This document shows positions 1-5,811 of a stretch of DNA of 7,335 nt, one piece after another. The notes beneath the pieces were generated by a model, which did no database searches, was not told where the DNA came from, and saw nothing but the letters and a program-made list of their open reading frames with translations. This stretch comes from Spirochaetales bacterium. GTDB lineage: Bacteria > Spirochaetota > Spirochaetia > DTKZ01. The stretch's first letter is position 1, and the number at the start of each line of letters is the position of its first letter. Location: contig JAITGB010000160.1 in the NCBI GenBank assembly GCA_031280945.1, positions 1-7,335 on the forward strand. The letters run 5' to 3'. The translations under genes and the position numbers were made by a program.

Positions 1-1182
1 CAACCCCGAAGCGCCGCCGTGTCCGAAATTCCTCGCCGCCTGAGGATGAGAGAATTCCGAATCTGAGTCCGCATCATCCATCGCGCTAAAGCGCTTGTCA
101 GGATTTGCGTACTCGTACACATACTCACGAATCTCGTTAAGATTATGCCGGGAAACGCTTGTAAACTGAATATGGACAATCCCGCGCTTTGAAACAGCCG
201 TGATACCCTTTACCTTGCCGTATACGCTCACAGGCTGCCCGTGGGAAGTCTCAAAATCCAGCTTGACAAGAGACCCGGCAGGCAAAGGAGAATGAAGCTG
301 CATAGAGCAGCCGCCCGCCGAAATATCCTGGAGCGTCCCCAAATGTTTCTGCGCCGTATTGACAACAGCCTGCCGCGTTACCTTGCGCCGTACCTTGCTT
401 TCCACAATATTTACCAGATAGCAGACAGCAGGCTTTCCTATATCCCGCCTCTTTGTGTGCCTCTTTTGCACCTGTTTCAGGTTTTTTACGTGTTCGGTAA
501 ATACCGCAATGTTGCCGCCTATGGTTTTGTAGCTCAAAACATGTGTCTTGTAGGAAAAAATAGCCCCGTCGTCGCGGACAAACATCAGGGAAAGCTCTTC
601 GCCCTTGGGCCAGGGATGCCTCTTTTCCGGGTCAGAGCTGTGCGGACAGAGCAGCCCCAAACCTTCGGGAATATTGGAAATAATCTGCGTAGGAAAACTC
701 CCCAAAAGAGAACGTATCGTCATATGTGCGTGTAAAGGCAGCAGGGAAGTCGTTGCTATCACCTTGGAAGCATCAAGATTTGCCTCAATGTGCTGTTTCA
801 GGTCGTAAATCATACTCTTGTAAACTTCTTTATCGCTCTCGGAAAGCTCATCCTTCTGCTGCAAATAATGCATCGCCTGCCGCAGGAGCCTGTCAAGAGC
901 CGTGTTATTCTCAAGAGCGCGCAGAGGGTCAACAAACTTGATTTGCCTGATAATGGTTTCCAGAAAATGAACCTGAACCTTTGAGAGTTTGAGCCTGCGC
1001 GCCCTCTTGTGCAAAAGCCTGCGGCTGTAGTGTCCCGGCTTCATCGAAGGCGGTTTATGGAGAAAAGCCCACAGGCCCACCCCGGCGAGCACAACGCCTA
1101 TCACGATATAGAGAACAATGTTCTGCGAAGCATCAGGTTTCTCAAAAATCTGAAAAGGCATCCTTTGTAAAAGAGGCAGCAT
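1..1182 (-). CDS. Membrane-anchored PilZ-domain protein, probable c-di-GMP receptor (3' end beyond the left edge)
   Basis: I translated this minus-strand frame by hand: 394 codons are open from an ATG at 1182 to the window edge, with no stop seen, so the C-terminus is missing. Residues about 21-42 form one hydrophobic segment (NIVLYIVIGVVLAGVGLWAF), followed by basic, helical sequence (50-135). Residues about 150-235 look like a PilZ-N/YcgR-N-type beta domain. The PilZ domain follows (about 240-345) with both c-di-GMP-binding motifs: RxxxR (R241-HTK-R245) and DxSxxG (D286-I-S-A-G-G291). PilZ proteins bind c-di-GMP and often act on the flagellar motor or export. An acidic tail follows the domain. 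The ATG immediately follows the upstream stop codon, with GGGGGAGA as ribosome-binding site, so translational coupling is likely. A second ATG at codon 8 is a less supported start. Its place behind fliD suggests a motility role. The PilZ assignment is strong; the precise function is inference. Confidence 0.9.
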   Translation of the reverse strand, partial: MLPLLQRMPFQIFEKPDASQNIVLYIVIGVVLAGVGLWAFLHKPPSMKPGHYSRRLLHKRARRLKLSKVQVHFLETIIRQIKFVDPLRALENNTALDRLLRQAMHYLQQKDELSESDKEVYKSMIYDLKQHIEANLDASKVIATTSLLPLHAHMTIRSLLGSFPTQIISNIPEGLGLLCPHSSDPEKRHPWPKGEELSLMFVRDDGAIFSYKTHVLSYKTIGGNIAVFTEHVKNLKQVQKRHTKRRDIGKPAVCYLVNIVESKVRRKVTRQAVVNTAQKHLGTLQDISAGGCSMQLHSPLPAGSLVKLDFETSHGQPVSVYGKVKGITAVSKRGIVHIQFTSVSRHNLNEIREYVYEYANPDKRFSAMDDADSDSEFSHPQAARNFGHGGASGL

Positions 1183-2052
1183 CTAATCTCCCCCTTTAAG
1201 AAGCTCCGCGAGCCTGTCCGTCCGCGGAGCGACCTCGTATTCCAGAAGGTCGCCGATAAGAACCGAATCCCGAGCCTCAAAAGCTCCCGTAAGCTCGGTC
1301 AAAACCCCGTTTAACTCACCGCAAAACGCGGTGAGCCCGTCCCGCCCCTCGTTTACCCGAGGCAAAATCCGCATAGCCTTGAGGGCAAGCTCCGTAAACG
1401 AAAGAACAGCCTGCATAGCCTCCCTGTCGCGGCCCGACTGGAGAAGAACAGGAACATTTTCCAAACCCGGCCTTGCCGCGAGAAGAAGCCGCGCCGCGGC
1501 CTGAGCCTCCCCACTGGGGTCCGCTATTTCCGCAAGCCGGCCCTGAATCACAAGCGAAGCCATACGGAGAAACTCACGGGCCATACCCTTTTGGGCCCCG
1601 GTAAAAGGCTTCGCCTCCGCCGCCGCGCGCATAATAAAAGCGTCAGGAGCAGCATCCTCCATAGTTCCAGCGGGAAAAATATCCTTGAGGTGGAGCCTCA
1701 TGCTTTCATGTATGTATGGATATTCCTTGAGAATGAGAGCGGTTTCCTCATCGCTCCCCGAAGAAAGAGCCCGGTCCAGAAGGCTAAAATAATCCAGAAT
1801 AACGGAAAGCTCCCCCTGAATCTTCTCTTTCGGCGCCGTTAGGCCCAGCTCAATTTTTTGTATTACATCAAGAGAGATACTCTTCCATTCATCGCGGCAT
1901 CCCGGGTCCATAGCGGCCCCGTTTAACCGGATATCCGTAATCTCCGCGCCCTCAGAGCCCGCCCAAAGCGCGAGAGACTGGTACACATCAAAAAAACTCG
2001 CTTCTTTCTCCAGCGAAAAAGATACAGCGTTCCCGTTCACGTATATTTCCAC
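1183..2052 (-). CDS. Conserved-looking cytoplasmic protein of unknown function in the fliD operon
   Basis: A 289-residue protein with a GTG start at 2052, preceded by AAGGAG at good spacing. It ends TAG immediately before the ATG of the PilZ gene and begins 33 bp after the fliD stop. I see no signal peptide or membrane segment, and it has two cysteines (C52, C244), so it is probably cytoplasmic. Residues 1-70 look beta-rich (MEIYVNGNAVSFSLEKE), perhaps a small ubiquitin-like fold. The rest looks helical, with a segment at about 198-232 (NVPVLLQSGRDREAMQAVL) that I recall from other spirochaete hypothetical proteins, and a conserved-looking end around VLIGDLLEYEVAPR (264-277). I do not recognise a named family. 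Because it sits between the cap gene and a PilZ gene, a chaperone or assembly role in place of FliS or FliT is possible, but that rests on position only. Confidence 0.85.
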   Translation of the reverse strand: MEIYVNGNAVSFSLEKEASFFDVYQSLALWAGSEGAEITDIRLNGAAMDPGCRDEWKSISLDVIQKIELGLTAPKEKIQGELSVILDYFSLLDRALSSGSDEETALILKEYPYIHESMRLHLKDIFPAGTMEDAAPDAFIMRAAAEAKPFTGAQKGMAREFLRMASLVIQGRLAEIADPSGEAQAAARLLLAARPGLENVPVLLQSGRDREAMQAVLSFTELALKAMRILPRVNEGRDGLTAFCGELNGVLTELTGAFEARDSVLIGDLLEYEVAPRTDRLAELLKGGD

Positions 2053-2085
2053 AGAAACTCCTTACAGACAAGGTTCTCTACTTAA

Positions 2086-4110
2086 TTATCGATTGCCGGA
2101 GCCGTTTCTGTTAAAATTTTCTATTGCCTGCGAACTTTTTTCCAAATTCCCCAGGGCGCCCTCCATAGCGCCGTATTTACGCTTGAGGTTTTGCTCAAAG
2201 TTCTCCAGATACCGGTTGTACCCCTCGATTTTCCGGTTGGTCTGGCTGATTTGCGAATTCAAGGTATTCAGTTTGAGCGCAATAACGCCGCCCGTCTGAA
2301 CCATGGGCCGTATATAGTTGTCCATGGCAACCGCCGCCCCCGCATCGGGCATAAGGTCGCCGTTCGTATCACTGCCGAAAAGCTCCCGCACACCCTGCAG
2401 GTTCTTTTTTAGGTTCTCATCCAGAAGATTCTCGTCAATCTCCAGATACCCGCGCAGCCGCGACACATCGTAACCGCCCCCGCCCCCTCCCTGCCGGCTG
2501 TTCGTGGAAACGCCAACCTGGGCAAGAAGCGCAAGTCCCTCTCCTGAGGAAGTAGGGTAGGGGCTCATCATGATATTCTGGAAACTGTTACGAATCTGCA
2601 TCAGCGTAAGGTCTCCGCTAAAAAGCCCCAGCTTTTCTTTGGCGCTATCCCGTTCAGACTCGGATAGATACCCCAGCTCCTGAATAATGTTCTCATCGGT
2701 GCGCGTGAGGATATTGATGTTCGCCACAGTCTGATTGTAGTACCCTACAAACTGAATCAGGGCGTCCTTGATTTTTTCCCTGTCAGGCTCAACCCGCACT
2801 TCCACGGGCCGGGGGCCCGCGCTTTGCAGATTCAAAGTAACGCCCGGAAGGAGGTCATCCACAGCGTTTACCGGCCTCTGGATGGGAACCCCGTTCATCA
2901 GCATTTCCGCGTCAATAGCCACGCTCACAGGGTTTGCCGGGTGATAGCCGTCCCTCTCCGAAGTATCGTACACGCGGATATTGCGCACCGCAAGTTCCCT
3001 GTGGGTATTGCTGTTTCTAAAGTACAGAGCGGAAATATCGTTTCCGTAATTTTTCAGGGGAATTTTGAGCTTCACAAAATCCTGGGTATCTTCCAGATTC
3101 TGAAGCGGCTGCGGAACACCGCCCATATTTGCGAAAAGCATGGAAAAATCATCTGTAACCGGAGGAGCCTCAGGCGGCGTCCATTCAGGCGTTACCGCCC
3201 TGGAGGAGCTGCTCTCAACAGTTACCCCTTCAAGGCTCGCGGGAGGAAGCCCCGGAATCTCCGGCCCCGGAGGAGGAGCGCTTTGAGGCGTCCTGTCGGT
3301 ATTGGGGCTTACCTTTACCTCCATCTCAAGAACCGTGGTAGGACTTACCGTTAAAGTCTGTCCAAAAGGAATGGAAGCCTCCCTTCCCGGCGTAAGGCGC
3401 AGTGCATTATCCTGCACTACGCCGGAACTCTGGGGCTTTGTCCAGGGACGTATGGCTGCCTGTGTTGAAAGGTCAACGTCCAGAGATGCAAACTGGTCTT
3501 TTTCGAGGATGCCCGTGTTTAAGGCTAAAGCATGGGCATCCTCCAGAAAGCTCAAGGCGTTTGCCGCGCCGGTCTTTGTCCCCTCAATCATAAGAATCTG
3601 GGAATCCATTGTACTGCGCACGGACTGCGCGTGAACAATACCCTGGCTGCGGTTATTGAGCATTTGAATAAAAGCGGAGAGCTTACCCCCGCGGAAGGTA
3701 AAGTTGATTTCCTGCTCGCCGACACGAAAACCGTATCTGCCCTCGGGAACTGAATAATCAAGCTCAAGCGGACGGGAGAGAAACTTGTCGTTTGCCGCGA
3801 CGCGTTTTACCAAAAGCTCCATGCGCCCCTCGGCAGCCTCGCGCGTCGCCGTTGCCGTAAGAATGGATTCGTCCGAAGAGACAGACCTGCGTTCCCCAAA
3901 AGGACTTTGAAACCCGAACAGGGCCCGCGAACTATCCCTGAGGCGGGAAAGCCCCTGGTTGACATCCCGCCAGGTACTCGTCTGAGTCTTGTACTTGCCA
4001 ACGGTCTCCTCCATGCGTTTAAGAGGAATTTTTTCCGCCTCGACAAGACTCTTTATCATTTCCTCGGTGTTATACTTGCTGTTTACCCCGGGGATTGAGA
4101 TGTCCGGCAC
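2086..4110 (-). CDS. fliD: Flagellar filament cap protein FliD (hook-associated protein 2)
   Basis: FliD forms the cap at the filament tip and guides flagellin folding as subunits leave the export channel; in spirochaetes this happens in the periplasm. The protein is 674 residues, against about 470 in enterobacteria. The N-terminal FliD domain covers about 2-100 (DISIPGVNSKYNTEEMIKSL, then KTQTSTWRDVNQGLSRLR). The C-terminal FliD domain covers about 440-665, including FVGYYNQTVANINILTR and the terminal coiled coil LNTLNSQISQTNRKIEGYNR (616-635). Extra length lies in a beta-rich middle region (about 205-385) split by a proline-rich linker (274-317). There is a run of six glycines (541-546) and a DTNGDLMPD segment (581-589) resembling a calcium-binding loop. 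The start is GTG at 4110 with AAGGAG upstream. It lies 42 bp after flaG and 33 bp before the next gene, all on one strand. No cysteine was seen. Confidence 0.96.
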   Translation of the reverse strand: MPDISIPGVNSKYNTEEMIKSLVEAEKIPLKRMEETVGKYKTQTSTWRDVNQGLSRLRDSSRALFGFQSPFGERRSVSSDESILTATATREAAEGRMELLVKRVAANDKFLSRPLELDYSVPEGRYGFRVGEQEINFTFRGGKLSAFIQMLNNRSQGIVHAQSVRSTMDSQILMIEGTKTGAANALSFLEDAHALALNTGILEKDQFASLDVDLSTQAAIRPWTKPQSSGVVQDNALRLTPGREASIPFGQTLTVSPTTVLEMEVKVSPNTDRTPQSAPPPGPEIPGLPPASLEGVTVESSSSRAVTPEWTPPEAPPVTDDFSMLFANMGGVPQPLQNLEDTQDFVKLKIPLKNYGNDISALYFRNSNTHRELAVRNIRVYDTSERDGYHPANPVSVAIDAEMLMNGVPIQRPVNAVDDLLPGVTLNLQSAGPRPVEVRVEPDREKIKDALIQFVGYYNQTVANINILTRTDENIIQELGYLSESERDSAKEKLGLFSGDLTLMQIRNSFQNIMMSPYPTSSGEGLALLAQVGVSTNSRQGGGGGGYDVSRLRGYLEIDENLLDENLKKNLQGVRELFGSDTNGDLMPDAGAAVAMDNYIRPMVQTGGVIALKLNTLNSQISQTNRKIEGYNRYLENFEQNLKRKYGAMEGALGNLEKSSQAIENFNRNGSGNR

Positions 4111-4152
4111 GTTCTCTCCTTACATACAGGCAGCTACAGGTTAAATATACAC

Positions 4153-4518
4153 CTAAATTGTTTCGTCGAAAAGAAGACCCACAGTTTCCCGGATACGGGC
4201 ATGAAGCCTTTGCAGTTCCTCCGGCGGAAGTACCTTAACCACCCTGTCTGTCTCACTATCGATGACCTTTACCACCACCTGGTCAAGCTCCTGGTTTACA
4301 GAATACTTAAGGCGCCGGTTTAAGAAACTTGTGAACTTCTCAATTTCACGAAGCGTCTGTTTTAGAAGCTCCGGGTCCGGTTTTTGCCTCTCCTTTTGGG
4401 GAGGAGACACTTTCTGCGCCGGCGCCGGTTCAAACTGGGGCGTCGTTACCTTTGGGCTCTGCAAGGCCGGAAGTACCGCCAATCCATTGGCAGTGATTCC
4501 CATAATTTCCAGAGACAT
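4153..4518 (-). CDS. flaG: FlaG family flagellar protein
   Basis: A 121-residue protein. The C-terminal half matches the FlaG family: a helix (EKFTSFLNRRLKYSV, about 60-74), then DQVVVKVIDSETDRVVKVLP, then PPEELQRLHARIRETVGLLFDE, corresponding to the family pattern of V-V-x-D-x-x-T, I-P-P-E-E and G-L-L-F-D. The N-terminal 50 residues are proline- and glutamine-rich and probably disordered. FlaG is typically encoded beside fliD; in other bacteria it influences filament length, but its mechanism is poorly known. The ATG at 4518 is preceded by a very strong AAGGAGG. That site sits in a hairpin loop, described separately. The gene lies 129 bp after the second flaB and 42 bp before fliD. Confidence 0.93.
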   Translation of the reverse strand: MSLEIMGITANGLAVLPALQSPKVTTPQFEPAPAQKVSPPQKERQKPDPELLKQTLREIEKFTSFLNRRLKYSVNQELDQVVVKVIDSETDRVVKVLPPEELQRLHARIRETVGLLFDETI

Positions 4519-4520
4519 AA

Positions 4521-4540
4521 TTCTTACCTCCTTGTAAGAA
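4521..4540 (-). promoter_or_regulatory. Hairpin displaying the flaG ribosome-binding site in its loop; CsrA-site-like
   Basis: On the minus strand TTCTTAC, AAGGAG and GTAAGAA form a perfect 7-bp stem with a 6-nt loop that is the Shine-Dalgarno core, ending 2 nt before the flaG ATG. The 12-mer TTACAAGGAGGT agrees with the CsrA/RsmA consensus RUACARGGAUGU at 10 of 12 positions, with GGA in the loop as that family prefers. The structure is seen directly. CsrA control is inference, although CsrA is known to repress flagellin in Bacillus subtilis (hag) and Borrelia burgdorferi (flaB). Confidence 0.55.
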
Positions 4541-4647
4541 AAGCAGAAGGAGAGCGCGAGCCCCTCCTGCCGAAGATACTGGTAAAAAGAAGACGTCCAG
4601 AATTCTCTTTACATACGGAACGGATGCATCAATTGATTTTAAGGAAG
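4541..4647. other. Intergenic region between flaB and flaG, no terminator or clear promoter seen
   Basis: I find no stem followed by a T-run and no TAAA-N15-GCCGATA sigma-28 element here on the minus strand. A 10-bp perfect palindrome ATCAATTGAT lies at 4628-4637, just after the flaB stop. A weak imperfect stem (GGAG with CTCC) lies around 4550-4570. The absence of a terminator allows read-through from flaB into flaG and fliD. Confidence 0.4.
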
Positions 4648-5502
4648 TTAGGCGAGAAGCTGCATTACGCCCTGCGAGTTTACGTTGGCCTGAGCCAGCA
4701 TCGCGGTATTGGCCTGGGAGAGGATTTGGTTCTTTACAAAACTAACCATTTCCGTCGCCATATCAACGTCGCGGATGCGAGACTCAGCGGCCTGCATATT
4801 TTCCGCGGCAACAGCGACTCCCCGGGAAGCCATTTCGAAGCGGTTCTGGTATGCACCGAGGTCCGCCCTTTGCTTACTGACTGTACGCAGAGCCGAATCA
4901 ACCTGACCAATGGCAAAATTTGCCGTTTCAACCGTAGAAATAGAAATGATGTTACCCTCCCCCTGGCTGGAAACGAGTTTAAGAGCGTCCGCCGTCATGG
5001 TTCCAATGAACATTTGTTCACTCTGGTCCATGTTGGCACCCACCTGAAACTGCATTACCTGTCCAATCGCGGAATCCTTTGCAAAAGCTCCGGTCAACAG
5101 GTTCATACCATTAAACTGGGCATGGGAAGCAATTCGATTGACTTCGTCCACAAGCTGAGACACTTCGACCTGTATTTGCATACGGTCTTCGGCAGTATAA
5201 ATACCGTTCGCGGACTGGACAGCCAACTCACGCAGGCGGCCCAAAATGTCCTGGGTCTCCTGCAGGTAGCCTTCTGTGGCCTGAATAAAAGAAACTCCAT
5301 TCTCAATGTTGCGCTGCGCTTGATTCAGACCCCGAATCTGGCTGCGAAGCTTTTCAGAAACCGCCAGCCCCGATGCGTCATCGCCGGCCCTGTTGACACG
5401 GAGCCCGGAGCTTAGTTTCTCGATGTTTTTACCTACATCTACGGTGCGAGCGCCAAGTTCCCTGCTGGCAAACATAGCGCTCATGTTGTGATTTATTATC
5501 AT
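4648..5502 (-). CDS. flaB: Periplasmic flagellin, FlaB type (second copy in transcription order)
   Basis: A 284-residue core flagellin that polymerises into the periplasmic filament. The N-terminal D0/D1 region (1-140) contains MIINHNMSAMFASRELG, IEKLSSGLRVNRAGDDASGL, RELAVQSANGIYT and SQLVDEVNRIASHAQFNGMN. The C-terminal D1/D0 region (about 205-284) contains RADLGAYQNRFE, AAESRIRDVDMATEM and QANTAMLAQANVNSQ. The short middle region carries FQVGANMDQSEQMFIGTMT and lacks the large outer domains of exposed flagellins. There is no cysteine. I chose the ATG at 5502 because both paralogues begin MIINHNMSA and AAGGAGG precedes it. An in-frame ATG at 5535 would add 11 residues but would place that ribosome-binding site inside the coding region. 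By eye the first 140 residues are about 80% identical to the other copy. Which T. pallidum FlaB it corresponds to cannot be settled here. Confidence 0.97.
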   Translation of the reverse strand: MIINHNMSAMFASRELGARTVDVGKNIEKLSSGLRVNRAGDDASGLAVSEKLRSQIRGLNQAQRNIENGVSFIQATEGYLQETQDILGRLRELAVQSANGIYTAEDRMQIQVEVSQLVDEVNRIASHAQFNGMNLLTGAFAKDSAIGQVMQFQVGANMDQSEQMFIGTMTADALKLVSSQGEGNIISISTVETANFAIGQVDSALRTVSKQRADLGAYQNRFEMASRGVAVAAENMQAAESRIRDVDMATEMVSFVKNQILSQANTAMLAQANVNSQGVMQLLA

Positions 5503-5503
5503 A

Positions 5504-5519
5504 AGGATAACCCTCCTTG
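5504..5519 (-). promoter_or_regulatory. flaB ribosome-binding site partly sequestered in a small hairpin
   Basis: The minus strand reads AAGGAGGGTTATCCTT directly before the ATG at 5502. AAGGA pairs with TCCTT around the loop GGGTTA, so the core of the Shine-Dalgarno sequence lies in a 5-bp stem. The stem is short and mostly weak. It may reduce initiation slightly or be chance. Confidence 0.35.
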
Positions 5520-5600
5520 AAGATACCGAAAGCATCCCTTGCCTTCGTCTTTGTATGCTCGCGGGAAATCAGCCGGGGCGTACTCGCGCTGCCCCGCCGT

Positions 5601-5676
5601 TCCGTCTCCCCGGCAACAAAGAGTTTTTCCGGTCCATACAATAGTCCGGAAAAGCTCCTTGCCGGCGGCATACGGA
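5601..5676. repeat. Long imperfect inverted repeat in the flaB-flaB gap
   Basis: Three nested arm pairs share one centre. GAGTTTTTCCGG (5621-5632) pairs with CCGGAAAAGCTC (5646-5657) with one G-T wobble around a 13-nt loop. CCGGCAA (5610-5616) pairs with TTGCCGG (5659-5665). TCCGT (5601-5605) pairs with ACGGA (5672-5676). As RNA it would form a long interrupted hairpin about 100 nt upstream of the flaB start. It lacks a T-run, so it is not a standard terminator. It could be a leader structure or a palindromic intergenic repeat. Confidence 0.6.
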
Positions 5677-5700
5677 GGGTCTTTTTCAAAGAACCGTGCG

Positions 5701-5723
5701 CCTTTGGCCCACAGGGCCAAAGG
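5701..5723. repeat. Perfect 10-bp inverted repeat
   Basis: CCTTTGGCCC (5701-5710) and GGGCCAAAGG (5714-5723) are exact reverse complements around the 3-nt loop ACA. No T-run follows on either strand. It is the third of three consecutive hairpins downstream of the first flaB stop, and may protect the transcript 3' end or belong to a leader of the next flaB. Confidence 0.65.
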
Positions 5724-5727
5724 CTCG

Positions 5728-5754
5728 GAAAAACAGCCCATAGGGCCGTTTTTT
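5728..5754 (-). terminator. Probable bidirectional intrinsic terminator after the first flaB
   Basis: The plus strand reads GAAAAAC-A-GCCC, loop ATA, GGGC-C-GTTTTTT: a stem with one A-C mismatch, flanked by an A-run and a T-run so that either transcript would end in a U-tract (five on the minus strand, six on the plus). It lies 40 nt downstream of the flaB stop codon. The stem is short, so efficiency may be partial. Confidence 0.6.
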
Positions 5755-5756
5755 CA

Positions 5757-5778
5757 GGTGGAGAGGAGGCTCTCCACC
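5757..5778 (-). other. Perfect 9-bp hairpin just downstream of the first flaB
   Basis: GGTGGAGAG (5757-5765) and CTCTCCACC (5770-5778) are exact complements around a 4-nt loop. The hairpin begins 15 nt after the flaB stop codon and directly precedes the terminator-like hairpin. It may block 3' exonucleases or form a double terminator with its neighbour. No T-run is directly attached. Confidence 0.55.
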
Positions 5779-5782
5779 ATTA

Positions 5783-5811
5783 AGTATAGCATGCTATCCA
5801 AGCAGTTGCAA
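5783..5811 (-). promoter_or_regulatory. Candidate sigma-70 promoter with a 12-bp palindrome at the end of the first flaB
   Basis: On the minus strand TTGCAA (5811-5806), a 17-nt spacer and TATACT (5788-5783) resemble a sigma-70 promoter: 4 of 6 at -35 and 5 of 6 at -10. A perfect 12-bp palindrome ATAGCATGCTAT (5786-5797) overlaps the spacer and -10 box and contains the flaB stop codon. No sigma-28 element is seen in the gap, so this could be the promoter of the second flaB with a leader of about 270 nt. Chance occurrence is quite possible. Confidence 0.3.

Noticed and set aside
2473..2493. G-rich run on the minus strand in fliD (possible G-quadruplex).
   Set aside because: It simply encodes six glycines, and the fourth G-tract is only two bases.
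4384..5415. A 343-codon plus-strand open frame.
   Set aside because: It lies antisense to flaB and flaG, which are unmistakable. It is a shadow frame of conserved coding sequence.
5503..5535. An in-frame ATG at 5535 would lengthen the second FlaB by 11 residues.
   Set aside because: The AAGGAGG site and the shared MIINHNMSA start support 5502; the extension would encode the ribosome-binding site itself.
5499..5741. An 80-codon minus-strand frame through the flaB-flaB gap, with its stop overlapping the flaB start.
   Set aside because: Its only ATG lies inside the terminator-like hairpin, it has no ribosome-binding site, it runs through several palindromes, and its product resembles nothing I know. 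Other frames in this GC-rich gap are open too.
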